From contig NZ_JH126467.1 in NCBI RefSeq assembly GCF_000225705.1, forward strand, positions 265,146 to 329,145: 64,000 bases of DNA. The letters are read 5' to 3'. Source of the DNA: Collinsella tanakaei YIT 12063 (GTDB lineage Bacteria > Actinomycetota > Coriobacteriia > Coriobacteriales > Coriobacteriaceae). Of this stretch, positions 55,130 to 63,292 are shown piece by piece. The translations under genes were made by a program, and so were the position numbers. The notes under the pieces are model-generated. The model had not been told where the DNA came from. It saw only the letters and a list, made by a program, of their open reading frames with translations, and did no database searches. The number at the start of each line of letters is the position of its first letter. The first letter of the stretch is position 1.

Positions 55130-55156
55130 AGGCGTCCGATTATCGGACGCCTTTCT
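55130..55156. terminator. Bidirectional terminator between DUF1836 gene and apt
   Basis: AGGCGTCCGA (55130-55139) and TCGGACGCCT (55143-55152) form a 10-bp stem. The plus strand continues TTCT and the minus strand TGTTTTTT, so it ends apt well and the DUF1836 transcript moderately. Confidence 0.85.
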
Positions 55157-55183
55157 AATCAATACATGGTTTTAAAAATATGT

Positions 55184-55717
55184 CTAGCTTACCTTGATAA
55201 GGCTGAATACGTCGTGATTGCCAGACTCAGCAAGCGTCGTACGAGGATTAAGGAACTGCAGCTCAAGAATGCAAGCAAACCCGACAAGTTCGGCACCGAT
55301 TTGTTGGACGAGCTTACCGGTCGCTGCAGCAGTGCCACCCGTTGCGATGAGATCGTCGACTATGAGAACCTTATCGCCGGGTTTGATTGCATCCTTGTGA
55401 ATCTCAAGCGAGTCGGTACCGTATTCGAGTTCATAGCTAACTGAATAGGTATCACGAGGAAGCTTTCCGGGCTTGCGAGCAGGAATGAAGCCCGCACCCA
55501 GTTCCATGGCTACAGGCACGCCGACGATGAAGCCGCGCGCTTCAGGTCCGACAACCTTGGTGATTCCAGCATCGCGAAAATGGTCGGCAATGGTTACAAC
55601 GGTCTCTCGGAGACCATCCGGATCGGCGAAAAGAGGCGTGATGTCTTTGAAAACGACGCCGGGCTCGGGATAGTCGGGAATATCGACGATAAGGGACTCG
55701 AAGTTGAAATCGGACAT
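55184..55717 (-). CDS. apt: Adenine phosphoribosyltransferase
   Basis: A 177-residue purine salvage enzyme that makes AMP from adenine and PRPP. The start region has IPDYPEPGVVFKDITPLFAD, the body has GPEARGFIVGVPVAMELGAGF, and the PRPP-binding motif is VLIVDDLIATGGTAAA (about residues 118-133). Length and motifs are complete. It is the last gene of the minus-strand cluster pgsA-like, FHA, merR, apt. Confidence 0.97.
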   Translation of the reverse strand: MSDFNFESLIVDIPDYPEPGVVFKDITPLFADPDGLRETVVTIADHFRDAGITKVVGPEARGFIVGVPVAMELGAGFIPARKPGKLPRDTYSVSYELEYGTDSLEIHKDAIKPGDKVLIVDDLIATGGTAAATGKLVQQIGAELVGFACILELQFLNPRTTLAESGNHDVFSLIKVS

Positions 55718-55756
55718 TGAACGGACACCTTTCCTGTGGCTGGCCTATAGCATCGT

Positions 55757-56638
55757 CTAACGACGAGAGCTTGAAACCGAAGCACGGTTCTTAAGAGACG
55801 GAACCTCGATGGGCTTTATCTTCGCGGAATCGACATTGCTTTGAGCTGCCCGGGTCTTAGCGGCCTGGTCTGCGCGAGAAAGCTGCTCGTCGATCGTGTC
55901 GACATCAGCGTCCTCTACAACAGCATTAAGCGACTCGAAAACTCTGTTTTTGAGCAGAGCGGTGCGAACGCCGTCAGTGAGATCGTGAAGCTTGTTGAAA
56001 GCTCGTTCCAACTTTGCGGCGCGGTCATCGTCCGAATCGTCCATGCCGAGCATGCCAATCAAAACTTGCTCGAACATGGTCGACTCGCGGTTGGCTGCGG
56101 AAACGTACTGGCGAAGGTTGCGCGGCTCGATATGAAAACGAGAAAGCTCAGCGCAGTAGCGGATGATCTCGAAGTCACGACCATCGATGAGTTCGCGATT
56201 CTGCGGACTTTTGATGATGCGTATGAGGTCATTCTCAGCAAGGGAGCGAACGAATGATATCTCAACCCCGAGCAGATCCGGCATGTCCTCTATAGGATGC
56301 AGTTTCTGCTTGCTCTCCTTAGGCTGCGCCTTCATGGGGAGATCGGAAAGCAATCCGATCTCAAAGGCGAGAGTGGATAAATCGGTAGCGCTCTCGAGCT
56401 TCTGCTTGATTACGTTCAACGGCATGTATCGCGTTTTTTGTAGATGCAAAATGACTTCGAGTCGATCAACGTCCTCTTTTGAGTATTGACGGTAGCCTTT
56501 TGGAGTGCGATGCGGCGTTATCAGCCCCTCGTCCTCCAAGAAGCGAATCTTGGAGTTCGAGAGGTCTGGATAGGCACCGCGCAACAAGTTGACGACCTGA
56601 CCGATGCTGAGGTAGCTGCGCTCAGCCAAATTACTCAC
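55757..56638 (-). CDS. MerR family transcriptional regulator
   Basis: A 293-residue regulator with an N-terminal MerR winged helix (residues 5-75: YLSIGQVVNLLRGAYPDLSN, KIRFLEDEGLITPHRTPKGY, RQYSKEDVDRLEVIL). The long C-terminal part has no metal-binding cysteine cluster, unlike metal-sensing MerR proteins. It overlaps the FHA gene by 8 bp with a GTG start at 56638. The pairing with a GarA-like FHA gene is the same as Rv1827-Rv1828 in Mycobacterium, where the MerR-like protein's signal is not well defined. Confidence 0.86.
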   Translation of the reverse strand: MSNLAERSYLSIGQVVNLLRGAYPDLSNSKIRFLEDEGLITPHRTPKGYRQYSKEDVDRLEVILHLQKTRYMPLNVIKQKLESATDLSTLAFEIGLLSDLPMKAQPKESKQKLHPIEDMPDLLGVEISFVRSLAENDLIRIIKSPQNRELIDGRDFEIIRYCAELSRFHIEPRNLRQYVSAANRESTMFEQVLIGMLGMDDSDDDRAAKLERAFNKLHDLTDGVRTALLKNRVFESLNAVVEDADVDTIDEQLSRADQAAKTRAAQSNVDSAKIKPIEVPSLKNRASVSSSRR

Positions 56639-57065
56639 CAGTCTCAATGCGCTCCGGCGTGCTCTCGTGATAGATGAGCGTGAACGTACCGATCTGAACG
56701 GAAGAACCGTCATGGAGGGGCGCGGAGTTTACGATAGCGCCATCGACCCATGTGCCGTTAAGGGAGCCCAGGTCCTCGATGAGGACTCCCATGGGCCCAC
56801 GCTTAATCTTCGCATGAGCGCGAGAAACGGTCATGTCGTTAAGGAAGATGCTGTTAGCCGGATCGCGACCAACGGTTGTTTCAACCTCGTCGAGCTCGAA
56901 GGTGTTGCCAGTCTGGGGGCCCTTAATGATGGTGAGAACGGGAGTGCTAACTTGGACTTTTCTCATAAGATCGGGTGCGGTCGCATCGTCCAAAGGCATA
57001 CGAAAAACGCAGGTGGCATCGGTGCCCTCGCCCATGCCGGACATGTTGTTATAAGTCTCTACCAT
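56631..57065 (-). CDS. FHA domain protein, GarA/OdhI-like
   Basis: A 144-residue protein with a C-terminal FHA domain (about residues 45-130) containing VGRDPANSIFLNDMTVSRAHAKI and LGSLNGTWVDG, the phosphothreonine-binding residues. The N-terminal DATCVFRMP (residues 16-24) aligns with the ETTSVFR phosphorylation segment of mycobacterial GarA and corynebacterial OdhI: the threonine phosphorylated by PknB (second T) is kept as Thr18, while the PknG site is Ala17. Those proteins inhibit 2-oxoglutarate dehydrogenase and tune glutamate metabolism when unphosphorylated. The neighbours merR and a pgsA-like gene match the mycobacterial locus. No kinase gene is in the window. Confidence 0.86.
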   Translation of the reverse strand: MVETYNNMSGMGEGTDATCVFRMPLDDATAPDLMRKVQVSTPVLTIIKGPQTGNTFELDEVETTVGRDPANSIFLNDMTVSRAHAKIKRGPMGVLIEDLGSLNGTWVDGAIVNSAPLHDGSSVQIGTFTLIYHESTPERIETGE

Positions 57066-57124
57066 GGCAAACCCCTAGTAAAAATTGAAATTACATACTC
57101 GATATTCTACCCCACTGAGAATGA

Positions 57125-57886
57125 TTAGTGCTCAGGGGAAACCTGCTCATCGGACTCAATTATTTCCGGATTGAGAAAATCCGCTTTCTCATCTTCCGGG
57201 TGATCAAGCGCGTGCCTAATCGCCTTGACACCCTTGTAGGTGTATATAACGCCCGTGATCATGGAGAAGACAACTCCAAGGTATACGAAGAAAATTCCCA
57301 TAGGCGCCGGGGTACCGTTAAGACCCGGAAAACTGGAAAAGGACGCGGGCAGAAAGCTCAGGCCATCCAAAACAGGGAGACCAAATAGCATCAGCGAAAA
57401 GCCGGCCATAAGGAAGGCAGTGGCCGCTTTGCCGGTGTAGACGACGTCGATGGGTCGCCTATGATATCGGCGAACGATGAGGTTGCCTAAACCGAGATAT
57501 ACATCGCGACCGATAATGAGCGCGCAAACCCATAAGGGAAGCTCCGCTCTCGCAACAAGCCCGACGACACCAGTGAACAGAAGGGCACGATCAACGATGG
57601 GATCCATCATCTTGCCCAGCCAGCTGACAGTTTTGGTAGCTCTAGCTATCTGGCCGTCAAGCCAATCGGTAGATGCGGCGACCGCATAGATTACAAGCGC
57701 TACATAACGGTTGTAATCCGTGACAAATAAGTAGAGAAATACAAACGTTAAGATCAACCTTATAAAGGTAATGAAGTTAGAGATCGTAAAAATTTTATTT
57801 GAGGGGTAATCGGATGTACCGATTAGCTCTTTTTTAATCTTTTTCCTAAGGCCCACTGGCGGTCCCCGGTTTCCTCGAGAGTACAC
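57125..57886 (-). CDS. CDP-alcohol phosphatidyltransferase family protein
   Basis: A 253-residue membrane protein with the CDP-alcohol transferase motif DWLDGQIARATKTVSWLGKM continuing to MDPIVD, all three Asp residues present. It is thus a phospholipid synthase, possibly a second phosphatidylglycerophosphate synthase or a cardiolipin synthase of the actinobacterial type. The C-terminal tail (about residues 215-253) is charged and cytoplasmic. The start is uncertain: GTG at 57886, or GTG at 57856 (VGLRKKIKKEL). Placed 59 bp upstream of the FHA gene, it is the first gene of the minus-strand cluster, as pgsA2 is near garA in Mycobacterium. Confidence 0.85.
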   Translation of the reverse strand: MYSRGNRGPPVGLRKKIKKELIGTSDYPSNKIFTISNFITFIRLILTFVFLYLFVTDYNRYVALVIYAVAASTDWLDGQIARATKTVSWLGKMMDPIVDRALLFTGVVGLVARAELPLWVCALIIGRDVYLGLGNLIVRRYHRRPIDVVYTGKAATAFLMAGFSLMLFGLPVLDGLSFLPASFSSFPGLNGTPAPMGIFFVYLGVVFSMITGVIYTYKGVKAIRHALDHPEDEKADFLNPEIIESDEQVSPEH

Positions 57887-58070
57887 AACGTTTCATTACT
57901 ATACCCGCTAACCATACTTTGAACGCTATCCCCACATACGTTCTGAATAGGTTTTCAAAAAAGTACCCGAATATAACCAAAAAGCAGCTAATCGTTACCC
58001 CTTCTTCGTTCGGCGAAAAATGATTCTAGATAATCCTGCTCTGAATAAACTAGCTATAGAAAATAAAATA

Positions 58071-58084
58071 TTGAAGCGCTCCAA
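58071..58084. promoter_or_regulatory. Palindromic operator-like site 1 (adhE)
   Basis: TTGAAGCGCTCCAA has the centre AGCGCT and near-complete symmetry (TTGRAGCGCTYCAA). The shape recalls LacI/GalR or CcpA-type operators (for example TGAAAGCGCTTTCA) but is not identical. It is the reverse complement of site 2. Confidence 0.6.
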
Positions 58085-58225
58085 CTTTCTATATGCTTAC
58101 ATTTGCTTTAACCAGAACTTATCTATAATGAGAATAAAGATTACTAGGAGAATTGCCGATTTTTATAGGGTGACAGCTCACTAATCAACCCGTTCACCAT
58201 CTTGCTTTTAAAAAATATATAGACA

Positions 58226-58239
58226 TTGGAGCGCTTCAA
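58226..58239. promoter_or_regulatory. Palindromic operator-like site 2 (adhE)
   Basis: TTGGAGCGCTTCAA is the exact reverse complement of site 1, 155 bp away centre to centre, and the likely TATAAT promoter lies between them. Repression by looping is a possibility. Confidence 0.6.
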
Positions 58240-58331
58240 TTAGAGAGAATTGCCAAAAGTCTGTTCACTTCCCTATTCCTAATTGCTATCATTCAAGTTG
58301 TTGGGTAAGGCCGCCGCTTAAGGAGAGCAGT

Positions 58332-60977
58332 ATGGCAAAGAAACCTATCGCAAACCCTGCACCCCAAATCGTAGACTCAGTTGAATCCCTTGAGGCGAAG
58401 CTCGCGCGCATGCGCGAGGCCCAGGGGATTTTTGCTAAGTTTACGCAGGAGCAGGTCGACAAGATCTTCTATGAGGCTGCGATGGCCGCTAATAAGGCTC
58501 GCATCCCCTTGGCCCGTATGGCCGTAGAAGAGACCGGTCGTGGAGTCCTCGAGGACAAGGTGATCAAGAATCACTACGCCGCCGAGTACATCTACAACGC
58601 GTACAAGAACACAAAGACATGCGGAGTTATCGAGCGCGACGAGGCGTACGGCATCACCAAGATAGCCGAGCCCATCGGTCTTGTTGGCGCGGTCATCCCC
58701 ACCACCAACCCCACCTCCACCGCTATTTTCAAGTGCCTTATCTGCTTGAAGACTCGCAACGCGATCATTATCAGCCCGCATCCCGCAGCTGCTAAGTGCA
58801 CTATCGCCGCTGCCAAGCTGGTTCTGGATGCTGCCGTCAAGGCTGGCGCACCCGAGGAGATCATCGGCTGGGTCGACGTTCCCTCCATCGACCTTACTAA
58901 TATGGTTATGCGCGACGTCGATATCATCCTCGCGACCGGCGGCCCGGGCATGGTCAAGGCTGCCTACAGCTCCGGCAAGCCCGCCCTGGGCGTCGGCGCT
59001 GGCAACACCCCCGTTGTCATCGATGACACCGCGGACGTCAAGCTCGCCGTCAACTCCATCATCCACTCCAAGACCTTTGACAACGGTATGATTTGCGCTT
59101 CCGAGCAGTCCGTTACCGTTATCGATACCATCTACGACCAGGTCAAGTCCGAGTTCGCTCGCCGCGGCTGCTATTTCGTGAAGAAGGGCGCCGAGATGGA
59201 GGCCCTGCGCGAGGCCATGTTCAAGAACGGAGCCCTGGACCATCGCATCCCCGGTATGCCCGCCGCCAAAATTGCCGAACTCGCCGGTATCGAGGTTCCC
59301 GCAAAGACCAAGATCCTGATCGCCGAGGTGGAGTCCACTGATCCCGAGAAGGAAGAGTTCTCGCACGAGAAGCTCTCCCCCGTGCTGGCGATGTATCACG
59401 CCGCCAACTTCCAGGAGGCAGTGGACAAGGCGGAGCACCTGGTCCTCGCCGGCGGCCCTGGCCACACTGCGTCCCTCTACGTGCATCCCGCCCAGGCCGA
59501 GAAGATCGCCCTGTTTGAGGACACGATGAAGGCTTGCCGCATCGTCGTCAACACCCCCTCCTCTCAGGGCGGCATCGGCGACCTGTACAACTTCGGTATG
59601 AAGCCCTCCCTTACCCTGGGCTGCGGTTCCTGGGGTGGCAACTCCGTCTCCGAGAACGTTGGGGTGAAGCACTTGCTGAACGTAAAGACCGTGGCTGAGC
59701 GCCGCGAGAACATGCTCTGGTTCAGGGCTCCTGAGAAGGTCTACTTCAAGAAGGGTTCCACCCCCGTCGCACTCGACGAGCTTGGCACCGTCATGGGCAA
59801 GAAGCGCGCCTTCATCGTTACCGACCAGTTCCTCTTCAAGAACGGCAATACCCGTGCTATCGAGGCTAAGCTGGACGAGATGGGCATCGCTCACGACTGC
59901 TTCTACGATGTCGAGCCCGACCCCTCGCTGCAGTGCGCGCGCCGTGGTGCCGCCCAGATGGCCCTCTTCGAGCCCGACGTCATCATCGCGGTCGGTGGCG
60001 GATCCGCTATGGACGCCGGCAAGATCATGTGGATGATGTACGAGCACCCCGAGTGCAACTTCGAAGACATGGCCATGGACTTCATGGACATCCGCAAGCG
60101 TATCTTCACCTTCCCCGAGATGGGCAAGAAGGCTTACTTCGTCGCCGTCCCGACCTCCTCGGGTACCGGCTCCGAGGTAACGCCGTTCGCGATCATCACC
60201 GATAAGGACACCGGCATCAAGTGGCCGCTCGCCGACTACGCGCTGCTGCCTAACATGGCGATCGTCGACGTCGATAACGCAATGACGGCCCCGCGCGGTC
60301 TTACCGCTGCTTCTGGCATCGACGTTATGACCCACGCCATCGAGTCCTACGTCTCCATCATGGCTTCCGACTACACCCAGGGCCTTTCCATGAAGGCAGT
60401 CAAGCTGGTCTTCGAGAACCTGCCTTCCGCTTACGAGAACGGCGCCAAGGATCCGCACGCTCGCGAGGAGATGCACAATGCCTCTTGCATGGCAGGCATG
60501 GCATTCGCCAACGCCTTCTTGGGCCTCAACCACTCTATGGCCCACAAGCTCGGCGCCTTCCATCATCTGCCCCACGGTATCGCGAACGCCATCATCCTGA
60601 CCCGCGTCATGCGCTACAACGCCGCCGAGGCTCCTGTCAAGATGGGCACCTTCTCCCAGTATCCCTACCCCAACGCTCTGCACAACTATGCCGATCTCGC
60701 TCGCTACGCGGGCATCCAGGGCAAGGACGACAAGGAGGTCTTTGAGAACTTCGTCGTCGCCCTTGAGGAGCTCAAGGAGACCATCGGCGTAAAGAAGACC
60801 ATCGCCGACTACGGCGTGGACGAGCAGTACTTCCTCGACACCCTTGACGACATGGTCGAGCAGGCGTTCAACGATCAGTGCACCGGTGCCAACCCGCGCT
60901 ACCCGCTCATGAGCGAGATCAAGGAGCTCTTCCTCGACGCCTACTACGGCCGTGAGCCGCAGTCCTACGAGGTCTAA
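58332..60977 (+). CDS. adhE: Bifunctional acetaldehyde-CoA/alcohol dehydrogenase
   Basis: An 881-residue fermentative enzyme that reduces acetyl-CoA to acetaldehyde and then ethanol, restoring NAD. The N-terminal aldehyde dehydrogenase part (to about 450) has the catalytic Cys in TFDNGMICASEQSV; the C-terminal iron-dependent alcohol dehydrogenase has VPTSSGTGSEVTPFAI and GLNHSMAHKLGAFHHLPHG, with its iron-binding His residues. It is known to form spirosome filaments in E. coli. The ATG at 58332 has AAGGAGAG. Codon use is strongly biased to C-ending codons, as in pnp, a sign of high expression. A hairpin follows. Confidence 0.98.
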   Translation: MAKKPIANPAPQIVDSVESLEAKLARMREAQGIFAKFTQEQVDKIFYEAAMAANKARIPLARMAVEETGRGVLEDKVIKNHYAAEYIYNAYKNTKTCGVIERDEAYGITKIAEPIGLVGAVIPTTNPTSTAIFKCLICLKTRNAIIISPHPAAAKCTIAAAKLVLDAAVKAGAPEEIIGWVDVPSIDLTNMVMRDVDIILATGGPGMVKAAYSSGKPALGVGAGNTPVVIDDTADVKLAVNSIIHSKTFDNGMICASEQSVTVIDTIYDQVKSEFARRGCYFVKKGAEMEALREAMFKNGALDHRIPGMPAAKIAELAGIEVPAKTKILIAEVESTDPEKEEFSHEKLSPVLAMYHAANFQEAVDKAEHLVLAGGPGHTASLYVHPAQAEKIALFEDTMKACRIVVNTPSSQGGIGDLYNFGMKPSLTLGCGSWGGNSVSENVGVKHLLNVKTVAERRENMLWFRAPEKVYFKKGSTPVALDELGTVMGKKRAFIVTDQFLFKNGNTRAIEAKLDEMGIAHDCFYDVEPDPSLQCARRGAAQMALFEPDVIIAVGGGSAMDAGKIMWMMYEHPECNFEDMAMDFMDIRKRIFTFPEMGKKAYFVAVPTSSGTGSEVTPFAIITDKDTGIKWPLADYALLPNMAIVDVDNAMTAPRGLTAASGIDVMTHAIESYVSIMASDYTQGLSMKAVKLVFENLPSAYENGAKDPHAREEMHNASCMAGMAFANAFLGLNHSMAHKLGAFHHLPHGIANAIILTRVMRYNAAEAPVKMGTFSQYPYPNALHNYADLARYAGIQGKDDKEVFENFVVALEELKETIGVKKTIADYGVDEQYFLDTLDDMVEQAFNDQCTGANPRYPLMSEIKELFLDAYYGREPQSYEV

Positions 60978-60996
60978 GGGACTTAACCGTTGTTTA

Positions 60997-61022
60997 GAGC
61001 GGGGACGCTGATGTTCCCGCTC
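60997..61022 (+). terminator. Hairpin after adhE
   Basis: GAGCGGGGAC (60997-61006) pairs with GTTCCCGCTC (61013-61022) with one G-T pair. No T run follows, so it may stabilise the adhE mRNA 3' end or give partial termination before the phosphotransferase gene. Confidence 0.45.
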
Positions 61023-61059
61023 CCACCTGTCGGCGCTATACCAGAAAGGATGCGCAGAT

Positions 61060-61824
61060 ATGATTCTCTCCGATTCCAAGACCCAGATCGTCGAGCGCGG
61101 TAACAAGAAGGTCTATGACCTGGGCGACAAGATCGTCAAGGTCGCCAATGCCGCCAAGCCCGTATCGGATGTTTTCAACGAGGCCCTGAACCTCGCCCGC
61201 ATCAATGAGGCCGGTATCCGTTCCCCCAAGGTTCTCGAGGTTTCAGAGGTCGAGGGCGACGGTTGGGCCGTTATGACCGAGAAGGTTCCGGGTGTCACTC
61301 TTGCCGAGAAGATGGCAGAGGACCCCAGCCGTTTCTATGAGTATCTTGAGCAGTTTGTCGACCTCCAGATTGAGATTCACGGCTTCCGTGCCCCGCTTCT
61401 TAACCGCCAGCGCGACAAGTATGCTCGTATGATCAACAGCCTGGCCCAGATCAACGCGACCACCCGCTACAACCTTCTTGAGCGCCTTGACGGCATGAAG
61501 AAGGAGTTCCAGGTGTGCCATGGTGACTTCAACCCCTCCAACGTTATTGTTGGCGAGGACGGCAACCTCTACGTCTGCGACTGGGCCCACGCCACCCAGG
61601 GCTCTCCCGCTGCCGACGCAGCTATGACCTACCTGCTTTTTGCGCTTCAGGATAAGCAGCAGGCAGAGGCCTATCTCGAGCTCTACTGCGATCGCGCCGA
61701 TGTGCCCATGCAGATTGTTCGTCGCTGGATGTCCATCGTCGCTGCCTCCGAGCTTGCTCGCGGCCGCGCTGACCAGGATGCCGACTTCCTGCTGAGCTGG
61801 ATCGACGTCGTCGATTATCAGTAG
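61060..61824 (+). CDS. APH-fold phosphotransferase
   Basis: A 254-residue protein of the aminoglycoside/choline kinase (APH) fold. An N-terminal ATP-binding lobe (YDLGDKIVKVANAAKP, EALNLARINEAGI) is followed by the catalytic loop CHGDFNPSNVIV (about residues 150-161) and the metal-binding VCDWAHAT (about 172-179). It may phosphorylate a small sugar, amino-alcohol or another hydroxyl compound; resistance is not implied. It has a GAAAGGATG ribosome binding site and follows adhE by 82 bp. Codon use is like that of adhE, so it is well expressed. A strong terminator follows. Confidence 0.8.
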   Translation: MILSDSKTQIVERGNKKVYDLGDKIVKVANAAKPVSDVFNEALNLARINEAGIRSPKVLEVSEVEGDGWAVMTEKVPGVTLAEKMAEDPSRFYEYLEQFVDLQIEIHGFRAPLLNRQRDKYARMINSLAQINATTRYNLLERLDGMKKEFQVCHGDFNPSNVIVGEDGNLYVCDWAHATQGSPAADAAMTYLLFALQDKQQAEAYLELYCDRADVPMQIVRRWMSIVAASELARGRADQDADFLLSWIDVVDYQ

Positions 61825-61853
61825 GAAATACAAGGCCTAGCCTCTAGCTAATA

Positions 61854-61898
61854 AATCCCCCGGCAGCTATATTCAAGCAGCAGCCGGGGGATTATTGT
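61854..61898 (+). terminator. Terminator of the phosphotransferase gene
   Basis: AATCCCCCGGC (61854-61864) and GCCGGGGGATT (61883-61893) form an 11-bp stem followed by ATTGTTT. It also faces the convergent thiN. Confidence 0.8.
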
Positions 61899-61925
61899 TT
61901 CTATTTGAAGATGGCTCCGTCAAGC

Positions 61926-62594
61926 TCAGCGTAGGAAAACCCAGGCGACTATGGTTCCTTTGTGGCAGGTTATCGAACCGTCTGGATAGTCGAGCTCGTT
62001 GGAAATGCCAAGGTCCGATAACAGGGTCGCCTGTTTGTGGTCGAGCTCCCACCTCATCCGATGCTCAGAGACCTCGCACGTGTCTGACAAGGGGATGAAG
62101 GAAAAGCGATCACCCTGGTGACCTCCAAGGCTCCACGCCTCCCCGGCCTTGAGAATGCGGCCCCTCCTTCCATCGTGAATAAGCTCAACTGATCCTTTCC
62201 AATTCATCAATCTGCCCATAACGGCTAGAAAATGATCTGGTAGGCCGCCTTCAAGACACGTTGCGATTATATGGGCAAATCCCCATCTGGTCTCGATGGC
62301 CTTGAGAGCAAGGTCCAAATCAGTAAAGTCCTTATGAGGGTTATAGCGCTCGACCTCTATAAGGGCGAGTGGGCCAGAGGAAGAACCGATTCCGTTCACC
62401 AGGCGTCGGCCTTCCTCTCCAACAGAATCCGCATCACCGCAAAACAGGTCAACCGCGATTCCGGAGGCTAGCAGCATGTCGAGCCCCCGATCCACAGCGA
62501 CGACTTTATCAACTTGATCGGCGATTCGACATAGAAGGTCGGCCGAGCACTGCTCGGGAGATCCCCCAACAAGCAAAACCTTCATGCGAATCAC
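61926..62594 (-). CDS. thiN: Thiamine diphosphokinase
   Basis: A 222-residue kinase that makes thiamine diphosphate from thiamine and ATP. The N-terminal part has VVAVDRGLDMLLASGIAVDLFCGDADSV, the pattern of the family with its Asp-Gly residues, and then HKDFTDLDLAL; the C-terminal half is the thiamine-binding jelly-roll. The GTG at 62594 overlaps the stop of the upstream HAD gene by 4 bp; an ATG at 62585 is also possible. No TPP riboswitch or other thiamine gene is nearby. Confidence 0.87.
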   Translation of the reverse strand: MIRMKVLLVGGSPEQCSADLLCRIADQVDKVVAVDRGLDMLLASGIAVDLFCGDADSVGEEGRRLVNGIGSSSGPLALIEVERYNPHKDFTDLDLALKAIETRWGFAHIIATCLEGGLPDHFLAVMGRLMNWKGSVELIHDGRRGRILKAGEAWSLGGHQGDRFSFIPLSDTCEVSEHRMRWELDHKQATLLSDLGISNELDYPDGSITCHKGTIVAWVFLR

Positions 62595-63292
62595 ATGCCA
62601 AACGTTAAAATGCGGTCAAGTAACTCATCGCTGAAATCATCGATAAAGATCTCCGAGTTTTCAATGACGTCGTTTCTGTCGCATCGCCCCGCGGGATCAT
62701 GGATGCCGACGCGCTTATAGCCTGCAGCCCCGGAGCTCATCAGCCCGAATACAGCATCTTCGAAAACCCACACACTGGATCGCGGAGGAACGGTCTCTCC
62801 CGAGTGCTCCATGAGCGTTTTGAGTGACAGGTCGTAGACGTCGGCATGTTTCTTTGAGGCTCCCGCCTCGCCTGTGGTTGTGATATTTGAAAAATACCGC
62901 TCAAGACCATTCGCCTCCAGCCCAAGCCTTACAAGATCAGAAGGAGTCGAGGTCGCTATCGACATAGGAATGTCGGCCGCTTTTGCGGCGTCGAGGAATG
63001 CGCGGACGTTTTTGCGCGGTGCAATCATTTTCTGGTACCGCTCCTGCAGCATCAAACTCATTTCTTCGAATAAAGCTTTACCGGAACGTCCAATCCCCCA
63101 CTTTCTATGGTACGCCTCGCATTCCTCCTCCAGAGCGAGGTGTTCAAATTGAGCGAGGTCTTTGGCGGTGACTTGGATTCCGTATCTCCTGAGAAACTCA
63201 GGGCCAAGATCGAGCCACATATCCATAGAGTCTAGAATGGTCCCGTCGCAGTCAAAGATAAAAGCCTGCGGCGTACATGAGCCTGAGTTCAC
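62591..63292 (-). CDS. HAD family phosphatase / beta-phosphoglucomutase-like
   Basis: A 233-residue HAD superfamily protein. Motif I is FIFDCDGTILDSMDM (about residues 11-25), motif II is IATSTPSDLV, and the C-terminal WVFEDAVFGLMSSGAAGYK is motif IV. The helical cap between motifs I and II makes it subfamily IA. Substrate unknown; a sugar phosphate or a phosphorylated metabolite is likely. I chose the GTG at 63292, with AAAGGA 8 bp before it, over longer starts to 63352 that add a hydrophobic stretch not typical of the family. It overlaps thiN, so the two are co-translated. Confidence 0.85.
   Translation of the reverse strand: MNSGSCTPQAFIFDCDGTILDSMDMWLDLGPEFLRRYGIQVTAKDLAQFEHLALEEECEAYHRKWGIGRSGKALFEEMSLMLQERYQKMIAPRKNVRAFLDAAKAADIPMSIATSTPSDLVRLGLEANGLERYFSNITTTGEAGASKKHADVYDLSLKTLMEHSGETVPPRSSVWVFEDAVFGLMSSGAAGYKRVGIHDPAGRCDRNDVIENSEIFIDDFSDELLDRILTFGM

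Larger units (their letters stand above)
57887..58331 (+). promoter_or_regulatory. adhE upstream regulatory region
   Basis: A 445-bp AT-rich stretch without a gene. It holds two matching palindromes (58071-58084 and 58226-58239). One possible promoter is TTGCTT (58103-58108) with a perfect TATAAT (58124-58129), though the spacer is only 15 bp. A second is TTCACT (58264-58269) and TATCAT (58287-58292) with 17 bp spacing. The decamer GAGAATTGCC also occurs twice. A perfect Rex operator (TTGTGAAAT type) was not found. Confidence 0.55.

Noticed and set aside
57887-58331. Rex operator or classical cre site before adhE
   Set aside because: I found neither TTGTGAAAT-type repeats nor a full WTGNNARCGNWWWCAW match; the palindromes found differ in sequence.
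58377-61106. A 909-codon open frame on the minus strand opposite adhE
   Set aside because: A shadow of the strongly biased codons of adhE and the following gene; the translation is low in complexity and resembles no family.
61060-61824. Antibiotic resistance gene (aminoglycoside phosphotransferase)
   Set aside because: Only the fold and general motifs match; the gene looks like native core metabolism by codon use and context.
61926-62594. TPP riboswitch near thiN
   Set aside because: The upstream sequence is the HAD coding region and the gene overlaps it; no thi-box pattern is visible.
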